DNA of 64,000 nucleotides from Gloeophyllum trabeum ATCC 11539 (Eukaryota > Basidiomycota > Agaricomycetes > Gloeophyllales > Gloeophyllaceae): positions 142,268-206,267 of the forward strand of contig NW_006920423.1 of NCBI RefSeq assembly GCF_000344685.1, read 5' to 3'. Both the position numbers and the translations under genes were made by a program. The notes beneath the pieces were generated by a model. The model ran no database searches. It was not told the DNA's origin and saw only the letters and a list, made by a program, of their open reading frames with translations. Below, piece by piece: positions 49,084 through 60,485 of the stretch; within the stretch, counting starts at the first letter, position 1, and each line of letters starts with the position of its first letter.

Positions 49084-51646
49084 ATGTCTTTTCCGTGCCC
49101 CACAGAGATAGCGCCGGACGTCTGGGAACGACTTGACGCTCAAATGCAAGCAAGCTTTCATGCAGCGTTGTTTGCATCTGACGAGGTGCAGCCGCCCGTC
49201 CACGATGCCAGCCGTGATGGGCCCCAAGGAGATCCGTACCCGCCGCAAGAGTACCAAGAACCAGTCATAGACCCAAAATTACAGCAGTGAGTACCAAAGG
49301 ACTGACTCTAAGATGCTGACGTAGTACCGAGCCAATCCACAGGCTCAGCGCAGCCAGCTTTTCGGAACAGAGAACACGGTCACAAGGACGGCCCGGGATG
49401 CCAGTGCAACCAACGGCAAGAACCCAGAGCCCAGAGCGGCAGCGCCAGAAGCCTTGCAGACCCAGAGGTGTGCCGAGAGTGACTGGGGCGAATACCGGTC
49501 CAAGTCAAGGCCCAGGACATAGAGCGATGGCGATGGCGCAGACTTACGGACCTGGACCAAGGTGAGCATCATATTGTTCCTGATAGCAGGTACTGACTTG
49601 GTTGCACTGAAGTTTCCTCGCACCACCATCCCTTGGTCCGAACCAGAACCGGTGAGCAGACCAACGCATATATCCACTGATGTGGAGCTCACTTTCCCCT
49701 AACAGTTATCTGCAGCCTCCACCTTCTGCATGGGTTGACCCTGCTGATGGTAGGGCTGCCAAACGCTTCCGGCAGGCAAACGACATGACTGGTTATGGAT
49801 CCTCCACATCCATGGCTTTTGACCCCAGGTTTCCACCTGGCCACCCTCCTGCAAATGATACCAGATATCTTATCCCCTTCGGAGCGTCGCTACCACATCA
49901 ACCTTTGACACATGATGGAAGAGCAGTACCAACCGTGGATGAAGACGCTCCGGTAGCGGGCAGACGGCCAAGTGCATGGGTCACGAGGCAACTCCGTCAG
50001 CATCACGACATTGTTGAGTCGCCCCTACCGGCATCAGGAGGAGAGAAGCCTTCAGAAAATGATGGGAACGTACCAGCTAAGAGCTACACGGCCTGGCAAC
50101 AACTCTTGAAGCCCGGATCGAAGTTGAATGACATCGAGAAGGCTGCAAAGAAGGAGTTATCCGTATGTTCCAGTTCTTCGTGGATGCTGACTACTCAATA
50201 TTTCCTAGAGGATCACTCACCGTGTATTTCGGACCATTTGCGGCGTCAGCGTAAGGGATCCCTGGCCAGCTCCGGATGTGATCAGAAGGCAGCCGAATAC
50301 CGATGAGGAGTATTACACACCTCACTTCCGTAAGGGCGTCACGGACCCCAAGAACACCGAGATCTTCGACAGAGTTGCTGACGTGGTATGGGCAGAATTA
50401 CAGGTCAATACTGTTCATTATATATCAATTGTTGACAACTCACCTCCGACGAAGGATCCATCAATTCGAGCTGAAGAACTGAGTGACGCAAGTATCTACT
50501 ACAACCGAAGGACACTTTACGGTTTCGCGAAGTCGGCTTTCGAAGGCTTCAAACCCAAAGCGCAAGCGCAGACGGATATCGCGAAAGCAGAAGCCCTACG
50601 TAAAAACAGCAGTACCACGCGGCGGCTCGCCCGCCGTCAGCTCGTAAGTCATAAGGGTACATTATCTATATGTTGTGTTCTGTCACTTACTACTGCAGAA
50701 GACGGTTAAACGTCTTCAGAGTGTCACAGAGATGTTCGCACTCGAATTCAACTGGGACCCATCACCGCTGCTCCAAGTTGATTGGGTTTCCGATTACGCC
50801 TCAGGTCCTGAAGATGGATTCACCGAGACTCAGGAAGAGTGGCAAGGACGCATGGCACATGAGGCGGGAATAGACCTGGAGAACCCGGTCTTGAAGGACT
50901 GGACTCTTTGGGAGCGAATTGAGCCAAAGTGGCGGTCCAACACTGTAAGAAAGAACTTATCCTCGGTTGCTACACACTCACCTTTCTTGTACCAGGTGAA
51001 CTGGATCTTCGCGTTGCTAGAGGAATTCTGGTGGGACAACCTGGACGTCAAGTCCAAGAAGAAGATCCGGGCTATCAAGGTCAAAAATACGGGCCGAAGC
51101 ACATACCAGCCGCCAGCTACAGTTCCATACGATTTCGCGATCTCCTCGCACTGGTGGAAGTCGCATAGAGATAAGTATAAAGACTTCATATCTGGCTGGA
51201 CTGAGTGCGGCAATCCCGAGGGCTATGACGAGACTCTAGGTGCAAGGATTGCAGAGCACGATCGGCAGCTCAAATACGACAAAGCAGCGAAGGAAGGAGG
51301 CCGCGAAGGTACTGTCGATACTAGCAGGGACGCGAGCCTCGACAACCGTATGGACCCGAGTGATAACGAACCTAGGGACTCAAGTGAAGCTGATATCAAT
51401 GACAACACTGATGAAGATACTTACAACGGCGACTGGGTCCAACATGCTGATCGCAGTAGCTCAGCCCAAGCTTCAGACTCTGCTCAACTGGCTAGTGTGG
51501 TGACCTCCGTTCGACGAAAGGCTGGCAGCACTTCACTGACTTCACGCGCACACAGTAAGCGCTCTTGCTCGACGGCATCTGACCTTGGCGGTGGTTCTTG
51601 CGCGGGGGGCGAGGATACTGACAGCGAGCTCGAGTACACGCCGTAG
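49084..51646 (+). CDS. Companion gene of the Plavaka-like transposon
   Basis: Eight exons, 49084-49286, 49343-49561, 49613-49651, 49706-50162, 50209-50403, 50455-50643, 50699-50944 and 50996-51646, give 732 residues without a stop or phase error. The first 250 residues are Pro/Gln/Arg-rich and disordered. A central folded part of about 300 residues has many conserved-looking aromatic positions (KSYTAWQQLLKPG, LYGFAKSAFEGFKP, NWIFALLEEFWWDNLD, ISSHWWKSHRDKYKDF). The tail is acidic and Ser-rich. I know no named domain. Its place inside the TIRs and its convergent orientation suggest an accessory protein for transposition, by analogy with two-gene CACTA elements. Introns may differ: the 51-nt intron at 50404-50454 is stop-free. 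Confidence 0.75.
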
Positions 51647-52001
51647 CTCCACTGGGAGCAATCTTGGTCTTCTTGGACTCGCTGAGGCGATATTGAACTT
51701 GTACTAGTACTTGAAAATCTTGTTACTCGGGCGTGATGCTTAACCTTGCTGCTGTCTGTATACGTGAAATAGAAAATAAATTCGCAACAATATCGAACCC
51801 GCAACCCCATGAATATAGTGATCAGTGAGGAGAAGATACTGCTATGAATCTTTACCAGTGCCTCCTACCATTCGAGGGCAGGACGGCCCATACAACACGG
51901 ACAAACTTGCTACTGTACTCCCTCTGTTGCTTCGCTACTTCCAAAGTCAGCGTCGTCAGTTATATGTGCTGTGGAATCCTTGATAGTCGATCCATATCAT
52001 G
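51647..52001. other. Convergent gap between the two transposon genes
   Basis: It presumably holds both 3' UTRs. An AAATAAA-like poly(A) signal is visible near 51775. No gene. Confidence 0.4.
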
Positions 52002-55000
52002 TTATCGCCTGAGGGCTGGAGTGAGAATGAGAAGACATACCCGGTCCATAGCAGTAGTCATCCAAACAGCCGGGTCTGACACCAAGCACTGACCTCGGGA
52101 TAACTGATATTGAATGCAGTCGAACTGAATGAAACGGGGAGGCGCGCTTTGATCATCATCTTCGTAATACTTCCCGAGCTCCCAGCATTCGAATCTTAGC
52201 TCGGGACTGGGAATGGTTGTTTCAGCAATCAACAGTAAGGTGAAGTGTAATTAGAACTCACAAGTCATACCATGGATCGTTCTTGACTGGTACGGCTTTC
52301 ACCCTTTTCATCCACCGCATCTCCGCCCAAAGGGTATCATCATTAATGCCAGGCTGTGGATGCCGGAAGGCCGACAAGACCTCTCCAGCAAGTGCTTGAC
52401 CACGGAGCAGGACCTGTACAATGGAGGAGCCAGCTGACCGTCGTTGTGACCGAGAGAGTGGGACTATTCTCCGGCCATCCAATAAAATGTACTCGTAGAA
52501 GATCGCTGACGAAGAGAGGACTCTAGCACCAACAGGAATAACTCGCGAAGTAGGATAATACACTTGCAATCGCTCTCCTGAGTTGTAGTACTGATGGAGA
52601 TGTTTCAGCGCGAGAGTCGTGACGGGCTGAGGTAGGCTAGAGACACGTGGACCCGGTTCAACATGAAGTCCCGAGAAAAGAACTGTAGAGAGTGAGCGCG
52701 AGACGATGGAGTGCAATACAGACTTACCATCTTCCACCGGCCCAGGGATCGCCGCGCTCTCGACTGTTCCACGATCTTCGCCAGACTTTGAGAGCATCCG
52801 TGATGCAATGAGTCTCTCGGGGAAGCTTGCATCAGACGCCTTGGCAGCAGCAGACACCTAGGCAGATAGTCGTCAGGTTTGTAAATACAGAGCAAACAGC
52901 AATAATCAATTATACTTACGATCGACTGAACCCGCTTCTCACGCCCGAAAGAGCGAACTAGAGTGATCTCGAGCTCACCAGCTCCATGGTGGTTAATATT
53001 GTAATTCTTGAGTGTCTTGTTCAGCCTCTCGGTTAGGAACAGCCAGAATCCATACACCGGTCCATAGTCCTTGATTTGATCAGGCTGATGGACGACCCAG
53101 TGATGGTTTGGCCGCATGGCCTTTTCACCATACATCTCAATTATTGATTAGCATGAACTCTGAAGCGTTGAGAAGATTGCTTACAGTTCGGAACTGGAGT
53201 AGATAGTCTTGGAGCAACTCGAGGGCACGAATAATTGCCCTATCGTCGATAGACCGACCAAGGAGGATCTTCAAGGCCGCCGCGAATTGTAAGAACATCT
53301 TGGGCTCGTCTTCATGTAAACGAAGGTGTGGAGCGACTGGTGCAACGGGTCTCGGGTCAATTCGCTTGCCGCGAGCACGCACTTTGGGTGGTGGAGGCAC
53401 TGGATGCATGTTGGATCCTCGGGCACGTTTGCGGACCAGCTTTTGCGCCAGTGGCTCGTCAGAGTCAGAATCCTGATTACCTTTCCTTTGACGTGCTTCC
53501 CATGAACGTAGGTCCTTCTTGTACAGTACTAGCTCGTTGTTGTATCTGATGGTGTCCTGTTGGTGCTCGGTAGCCGCCTGTTCAAGAAAGACGTCCCATA
53601 TAATGGGGATCTTTCCAGAGTCAGTATTAATAAGCCAATCAGATGAAGAGACTTACAATCATTGGGAGGGCGACAGTGGTGGCGAACTTGTACTCATCCG
53701 CCGTAAGTGATCCACCAGCGGGTTCTCCCATTCTTACTGGCAGTCGGCCAGCCCAGAGCGGTGACTCAAACTACCTCTCTTCTATCAGCAATGCAGGTCT
53801 GAAGACAGTAAGGTACACGTACTGTTTCCAAAAACTGATGTAGAACACCGAGCTCCCGATTTGACTTCGGTGTCGGGGCTCTCAGCGCCTTGGTCTGTAT
53901 CCAGCGCGCATACCACTGGCCTTTGGCAAGACCCAGCAAGATGTTATGCATGGGGTCAACAAGTGTGAACCTGACCAGATCGAAGTAAGGCAGTCGCGCA
54001 AACTCGGTCCACCGTGCACCGAATGAAGAAAACCATATATCTTTCTGTCCTTGAGTGTCCAGCGTGTTGTAGCGAAGGCAGCGGGCCTTGTGGACGTCTC
54101 CATCCCGGGGTTTGTAACCTAATCAGACGTGAGAATAGATTGAGTCAATGTATACCAAAGTAACTAACCATTTCTCATTGACTTCTCAGAGAATAACTCG
54201 TCATGTGGCACATGACATTTGGTGCAAGGTGCTTGATTATGGGCGTGATCACCAAAGCCGCACATCTTGCACATAGCCGGATGGTCACAGACCACGGCCA
54301 GCAGGAAGACGCGTACCAGGCGGCCTATGGTACAATGTGCAGTGCCCTCTAGTACAGTAAGTTATGTGTAAGCGACGCACCTTCGGGGTGGCGAGCGGTC
54401 TTCAGACGCACACCCTTCTCAAAGAGTTCGATGAGATCATCCACGATAAACTTGAGGTAGCTCTGTAGTTGTTCTGCCGTTGGCTCCGAAGGCCCAGGAA
54501 CGGCGACTGGAACAAGGAGGTTCCTCGTTTGGTACCTAGATAGAAGTGTGAGACGCATATAGTCAGAGCTTCCATATACGAGATAAGGACTTACCGGAGC
54601 TCGGGTGGCAAGTTACATACACAGAATGACATGATACCGGAGGAATGACTGCCGGCGAAGTTTGACTGATTCGTGTTGAACCTAAATCGAAAGTGAGGAT
54701 GTTTAACAGCTAAAGATGATATATTGTACCAATCAGTGCTGATGGTTACACCAATCCGAAGCTCTGACTCTTCCTTGAGCGAGTCTCGCGAGAAGAATAG
54801 TTTACCATCATGGCCTTTCACCGTTCGTGGCACCTCGCCATCCATCATATGATTATACTTTCCGGGCTCATGATCTTCTCGCAGATCGATCCAATGCTCG
54901 GAGACATCCTCCAGGTCTTTGTCAGAAAGAAAGTCGCCGAGAAGACTTGAAAGCGGGACCAGGGGGACAGCTTTTGCAGGTGGAGGTTGAGGAGGTGAGC

Positions 55001-56397
55001 GTCCCATCAGCTTCTCGAAGACACTTGAATGCTTCGAGATGAATAGCCGGATATTGCACCCGGGGCACTCTGCATCTGGGGGAAGTCCCTGTGGGAATAG
55101 ACAATGACAATTCGGGCACGCAGGATGAATCTGGAACCTGTCCTCCAGTCCAAAGTCCCGGATGACGGTCTTGTAGCTAATTGGCATCCGATCCTGCTCA
55201 GAGAGGACCCCGAGGCCCAAGAATATAACACGCAGAGTGAACAATATTATCCCGCATGCCCGGAAGGTGACATGATGGACAGTCTGCAGGTAAATGACAA
55301 GCAATAGTACTGCTCGAACATACCAGTGTTCATTAGCCAGAGCGTATGTGTCTCCGGCTGGTAGACGAGGTTTGAGAGGCACGATGTCAGATAGAGAAAG
55401 ACTCTCAAAAGCCAGAGGAGAGGTGTCGCCAGAGTCTTCGCTCTCGCTGGCATCGATATTCTTCGCAAGCTCTTGCTGGAGAGCATCGCCGTCAGCAGGG
55501 TCGTCATATAGTCCCAGGGATGCTTCAGAAGCAGCAGCAGCTTTTTCCGCTAATGAGCGCACCTCCGTGATCACGCGAGGTTGGCGTCGGCGAGAGGAAC
55601 GACGCAGTGGAGGTAAGCGGCCTGCAGTCACTGCCAGGTCAGGGGCCACATCGGGATTTGTAATCTGGGTCATGGGGTTCCCGGGTTCTTGGGAGTGTAA
55701 TGGAAGGGGGGAAGCAGACCGAGACGGGTGGTCCCCATCTGAATCAGGCTGATGCTCATTGTGGAAGGAATCCAGCGGGGAAATCGGGACAGAGGCATCA
55801 GGAATAGCTGAAACAGCAGGGATCTCTGCTGCCTGTACCTCCGGGGCAGATTTCTCGAGAAAGATGGCGCATATATCCTGCTAGAGAACGGTAGAGGACT
55901 GTATTAGTGGCATCAGAACCGAATTCAAGCATCTAGCATACCTGTGGGACAAGGTTCATCTCAACATCCTCAGATTCCCTTGCTTCCGATGTGAGATACA
56001 AGGCTCCATCCACCGGGTCATCGACTGCCATGGTACTACGGTCATCGATAGCTCTGGTTTCACGGATGTTGGGAGGCGCTCCGGAGCTCTGAGCATGAGA
56101 TAGCTCATAGAACTCTGGCGTAGACGCCTGAAGGTGGGAGGGGCCTGTGGAGAATGTTTCCGATTCCCGTGCATTGCTTGCCGTTTGGGACTGCCCGCCT
56201 CCATGACCTCGGCCTCTCGCTTTCGCCAAGAGAGATGTAACAAAGCCTCTACCTCTGTTCCCTATTGCTGCGCGACACTTTGCAGCGCTTTGATCCCGAT
56301 CGTGCTTTTCCTTTATGTGCCGAGGTACCGCCTTTCCATCACACTTGGGGCAAGGGCAGCGGCGTAAGTCTGGCGGGTTCTTGCGAGGGCCCAGCAT
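52002..56397 (-). CDS. Plavaka-type transposase, 12 exons, apparently intact
   Basis: Exons: 56397-55942, 55877-54730, 54681-54595, 54535-54381, 54324-54169, 54118-53823, 53770-53657, 53610-53185, 53135-52920, 52857-52728, 52682-52262 and 52206-52002. They join in phase to 1269 residues. An N-terminal C2H2-like zinc finger (CPCPKCDGKAVPRHIKEKH) is followed by the transposase body. Landmarks: WYVRAVLLLVIYLQTVHHVT, TISTDWFNTNQSNFAGSHSS, SFCVCNLPPELRYQTRNLL, a Cys/His cluster (CDHPAMCKMCGFGDHAHNQA), LVDPMHNILLGLAKGQW with the conserved Asp, and FLTERLNKTLKNYNINHH with the candidate Glu. These are the hallmarks of basidiomycete Plavaka/Tnp2-like DDE transposases. It cuts and re-inserts the element in the nucleus. 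No frameshift or stop was met. The 48-nt third-exon boundary intron (54682-54729) is stop-free. Confidence 0.88.
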
Positions 56398-56795
56398 AGC
56401 TCAGCAGCAACAGATTGTGTGAGTATTGATGAGATTGAAGTAATAGATGGAACAGGAGGACGGAGGTCAGGCGAAGCCTAGGGGACTTAAGAGAGAGAGA
56501 GACTCGCAACCCGAGAATATGCCTGGTCCGCTTTCCGAACTCAGACAACTGGTTGTATATTGACTGTATGTGAATACAGAAGCTAGAGACGTGGTACAGT
56601 ACTCATATCAGTCAGAGGAGGGTGACTGCGCCAGAAAAGTCCGGATAGACATTCTTAGGCAGAGCTAGTCGCGTCGGCCGCTAGATAAGCTTGACGCGTA
56701 CGTGACTGGCTCACGTGGTCAATTCTAGTTACAACGTGACTACCTGAAGTAGTCAACCCGTACGCCTATCTATGACTTCACCCGCAAAGTCAGAG

Positions 56796-56827
56796 CTGGT
56801 CATTGCTAGTCAGGGTCTGACTAAGTG
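56796..56827 (-). repeat. Right terminal inverted repeat of the Plavaka-like element
   Basis: Read inward on the minus strand it starts CACTTAGTCAGACCCTGACT, close to the CACTA-family end consensus. It pairs with 48629-48660. Confidence 0.6.
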
Positions 56828-57348
56828 GGTCTGCCGCACAGTGACAGAATAGGCTTTATCGGTCGATACAGCACCCAAAACAGACACTAATTGAGCACAA
56901 CTGTGGTGTCACTTCAAACTATGTACCGGAAGCTCATTAATTCTTGCTAGAGGGTCGCGACGCGCTGGGGAACCCGTTTAATCTGAAGATTCCATAACGC
57001 TAATGAGGTCACGTGATTGGAATATGCGCACCACGCCAAATGCCGCGCGACTAGATGCAGCCTAATGTCGGTGATACAGACACGCGAAGAATTCCCGGAA
57101 ATGCTATCCGAACCGCAGATATCTATGACGTCCGAGCCAGCGCCGCCAAACATCCTGGTACGACACACAGACCTCCAGTCGACGACCGAGCCGAAAGAAC
57201 ATACATTCCGACCTCCATGCCGTTAATATTAGTACACCCTAGCGATAAATACCAATAACGAGCGAACGACGCTACAGCAAGCATCAACACCTCCACAATC
57301 CGCATCCGAGTCCGCACGAGCGCAGCATCGCGACAGCATAGCCAGGGC
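56828..57348. other. Intergenic between transposon and NoxB
   Basis: No gene is supported. It should contain the NoxB 3' UTR. Confidence 0.4.
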
Positions 57349-59574
57349 TTAGAAGTTCTCTGCACGACATAACTAACCTGAGCGGGAGTACATAGTAAGA
57401 TGTAGGGACGTGCGTACCCTTCCCGAAGAAGAACCGGGTGCCCTTGGGGTTCGAGTACTTGTTGGACATGACGTGCAGTTGACGCGAGAGCACCGCCGGC
57501 CCGCAGAAGAACTAGCGAGCCGCGAGCACGTCAGATCTTATGCCTTGCAACAACGGTTCGGAGAAGCAAGACGTACCACACCGACATCCGTCTCGGGGTG
57601 CTTGTCCGCGATGGAGGAGAACACTCTGTCCCAGTTCGGCCGCCCGAAGTGCGTCGGGGCCCTCAAACTCGTGATGGCATCTTTCTCCGCACCCACGTCT
57701 TGCACCTACACAAGCCAAATCCCGTCCGATCAATCAAAATTAACCTCCGTGTTAGAGGGAGAGGGCATCACGCACAATGATGTTAGTCATATCATCGTCC
57801 TTGATCTTGGCCGTGAGGTAGATGTTGATCTCGATGCGGTTCTGGGTGTCCTGCTCCTCGATGGCGTGCAGGAGCGAATGGAACCACTCGGCCGCGCCGA
57901 AATCACGGATGACCCAGGTGAAGTAGACCTTTGAGAGACGGGTCGGCTTCGAGTGGTTGAAGTTATTCATCCGGTACCAGATGGACTTCAGGATTCTATT
58001 ATTCGCATATAACTATTTAGTTTCCGCTTTGACTAGTGCTAGCGGGTGAAGACTTACGAAGCGAAAGGAGTGACACCGATACCGGCGCCGACCAGGAGGA
58101 CTGTCTCGTAGTTCAAGAAGTCCTCAGAAGCTGAACCGAAGGGACCATCCACCATGACGCGAGGCAAGACACGGTTGATAGGGGGAGGAACGACCTTTCC
58201 GCCCGCATCGCTGTTCTTCTCGCCCTTAGAATCAAAGTCGCATCCCAGGGACTTGGCGAAGGCCGACGTGAAGTCGCCGACAACACGGATATGGACGGAA
58301 ATGTAGTCTTCCTCTGGAGCACTGTGGATAGTTGTAAGCCCGACTACTCCAACGCATTGGAGTCAATCACACGTACCTCGTGAGGGTGAAAGGGTGCCAC
58401 TGGAAGTACGAGATCTCAGGGCAGCAGAGGAAGATGTACTGTCCAGCACGAGTCTTCGTCTTCTCCTTCTTGATCTGGACTTCCATGACCTTGGACGGGT
58501 GCTGGATGACCTTCGAGACGTAGGTGCGGTGTCGGGAGCGGACTTCACGGAGAATACGCTCGTAGATCCAGATAACACCGCCAACCAACCAGTAACGCTA
58601 TGGAAAATCAGTATTCACATTCTACTAACGCGGTTCGTTTGCTTACCCAGAAGACACCGATAGTGTTGAATGAGCAGTACGGTGGCCTGTCGGGCTTGAT
58701 CATGCAGAACATGCCGTGCAACTGCCAGCAAATGAAGAAGACGATGAACAGATGGTGAGAGTACCAGAACCGCTCAAAGTGTGCACGGCGCCTCTTCTCC
58801 ATCGCAAACCATATCATGGTGTACAGCGCGGCGGTCATAATCCAGCCAGTGGCTCCCGGGCCCGTGGCGAAGTTGGCAAGGATGAACGCAACGATGCGCT
58901 GGCCGGTGTTCTTTGCGTCGGTGTCTGCGAGCGCCAGCTTCGTGAAGTTAACCATGTGCGCGGCGATGTGGATGTTCGTAAACCAGAAGATCGACCAGCC
59001 AGTAGCTTTGTGGAACGTGATGTTCTTGTCGAAGGGGATGATCTGGTTGAGGGGCGTGCGCCGGAGCAGCGAAATGAAGTTGCGGCATACGGGGAGCAGG
59101 ATGAACGCGACATCGACGTGCAGGACAAGCGCAGCCGTACGGGCGATCGCTGGATGGCTGTCAGTTGCGGCATTTTGGCCATTACGTGTCAGTCCACTCA
59201 CGATAAGTGATACCAAAGGTTGCTCGCGCGGTCACACCGTTATCCTTCAGCTGGTAGTTCATGAAGCCGAAGATGATGACGAGGATGTGGAGGAAGATCC
59301 AGACACTGAAGAAGAGGCGCTTGCCGCCCTCGTTGATCATCCATGCGTCGAACTTCTCCTTGAACGTGCTGGGCTGATAGGGCGCGGCGGTGACGCTGCT
59401 GTTCGTCGTCGAGCGCTGGAGCCCCTGGAGCCGCCTGCGTTCGGTTTTGTTGCGCTGGAGGTGGGCGGGGGCGTCGCCGCCATTCATGTACTGGGGCGCG
59501 AGGTCGGGGTGCTGGTCTAAATGAGGGACGGAGCGGTCGGAGAAGTCGAGGCCGGAGGACCTTTTGGAGGCCAT
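57349..59574 (-). CDS. noxB: NADPH oxidase, NoxB type
   Basis: Eight exons, 59574-59202, 59149-58647, 58597-58377, 58321-58058, 57995-57776, 57705-57577, 57511-57418 and 57359-57349, all in phase, give 604 residues. It is a membrane enzyme that passes electrons from NADPH through FAD and two haems to oxygen, making superoxide. Landmarks: about 75 extra N-terminal residues before [15 protein letters not shown], which fits NoxB rather than NoxA; haem His pairs in [20 protein letters not shown] and [20 protein letters not shown] motif HPFTLTS; NADPH motifs GAGIGVTPF and FFCGPA; and the typical ending FGKENF. The last exon is only 11 nt. There are no EF-hands. In fungi NoxB works with a tetraspanin and NoxR in polarised penetration and spore germination. 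Confidence 0.93.
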
Positions 59575-60258
59575 GGTCGGTCGAGTCGGTCGGTCAACGT
59601 CCTGCGCGAAAGAAAGAGGAGAGTTGAGAGAAACGGGAGCACCGGCCTGCAGCACTGTTATGGGGCAGAGAAAGGGAAAGAGCCTGGCGGGCGGTGGTGG
59701 CAGACGGGCTGATGAAAAGAGCGTCCTCGGCAGATGGCCGCCGCGCGCAGCTGCTTGTCTCTATGACTACTCCCTCTTCCTCCACTACAAATTCAGTTTC
59801 TAGGCCTCTTATAGTCATGTGCTATTTCGGTTTTCCCTGACTTGTTCGCAATTGGCATCAAGACATATCAAGTGTTGAACAAACACTACTGATATGTCTT
59901 GCTCGTCCAAGTCGACAGTGAAAGCGTCTGAACTGCAGAGCTGCAGCTGCCTGCGACCACCGTCCATCAGCCGTCTCGTTGGAAGTGGACTGGCGCGTCG
60001 CCAGTGTTGGGAGCACGATAACCGGGTCTCGACGGTAATCGCCAACGTAAGTATGATGCGTTTGACGGCAAGCCATGAAGTATTTCTTGACAACAGTTAT
60101 AGACGCTCCAAGTCTCGTAGAAAACGAGGCGTGCAAGTATATCACTGCTCCATCATGATACGACTGCGGTGCCGAGGAGCAAGCTCTCATTTAGATGCAC
60201 TATCTTGAGAACATGCCGGTTTCTCTGTGGGTACTCGGTATACCTCTGCCAGAGCTGA
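59575..60258. other. NoxB upstream region
   Basis: It presumably contains the NoxB promoter and 5' UTR. No gene is supported. Confidence 0.4.
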
Positions 60259-60485
60259 TGGCTATAGATATCGTGCCCGCAGCTTAACTGCAGGCCTGTT
60301 TCGCGAGCCACGCCGATTCACCGGTGGGTGGCTATTGTGGACCTTGCAATAACTAAGTTTATAGATATCTTGTATACGTACTGCAAGCGGAAGCTTAACG
60401 TAGGCCTGTTCCGCTGCAGAAGCGAGACATGCCGCTTTCCCGGTGGGTAGACTGCTGCTATGCATTTGACAATGGCTATAGATGT
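60259..60485. repeat. Diverged tandem duplication of about 115 bp
   Basis: Two copies share, in order, GCTTAAC, GCAGGCCTGTT or GTAGGCCTGTT, the GAGCCACGCCGATT or GAGACATGCCGCTT block, CCGGTGGGT, and a GCTATAGAT/TTATAGAT end. Several mismatches and small indels suggest an old duplication. Confidence 0.6.

Larger units (their letters stand above)
48629..56827. mobile_element. Plavaka-like (CACTA superfamily) transposon, two intact genes
   Basis: The 8.2-kb unit holds a companion gene (49084-51646 plus) and a transposase gene (52002-56397 minus), convergent with a 355-bp gap. The ends are imperfect inverted repeats: the right end read inward is CACTTAGTCAGACCCTGACT, the left starts GCGCTAGTCAGGTTCTGAAT. 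About 21 of 29 aligned bases match from the shared TAGTCAG onward. GGTC precedes the left end and follows the right end, a possible 4-bp target duplication, although 2-3 bp is usual for CACTA elements. Subterminal DNA on both sides is full of CTAGTCAG, GACTAGC and GTGACT motifs, as in CACTA-type elements where transposase binds. Boundaries are my inference. Confidence 0.75.
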
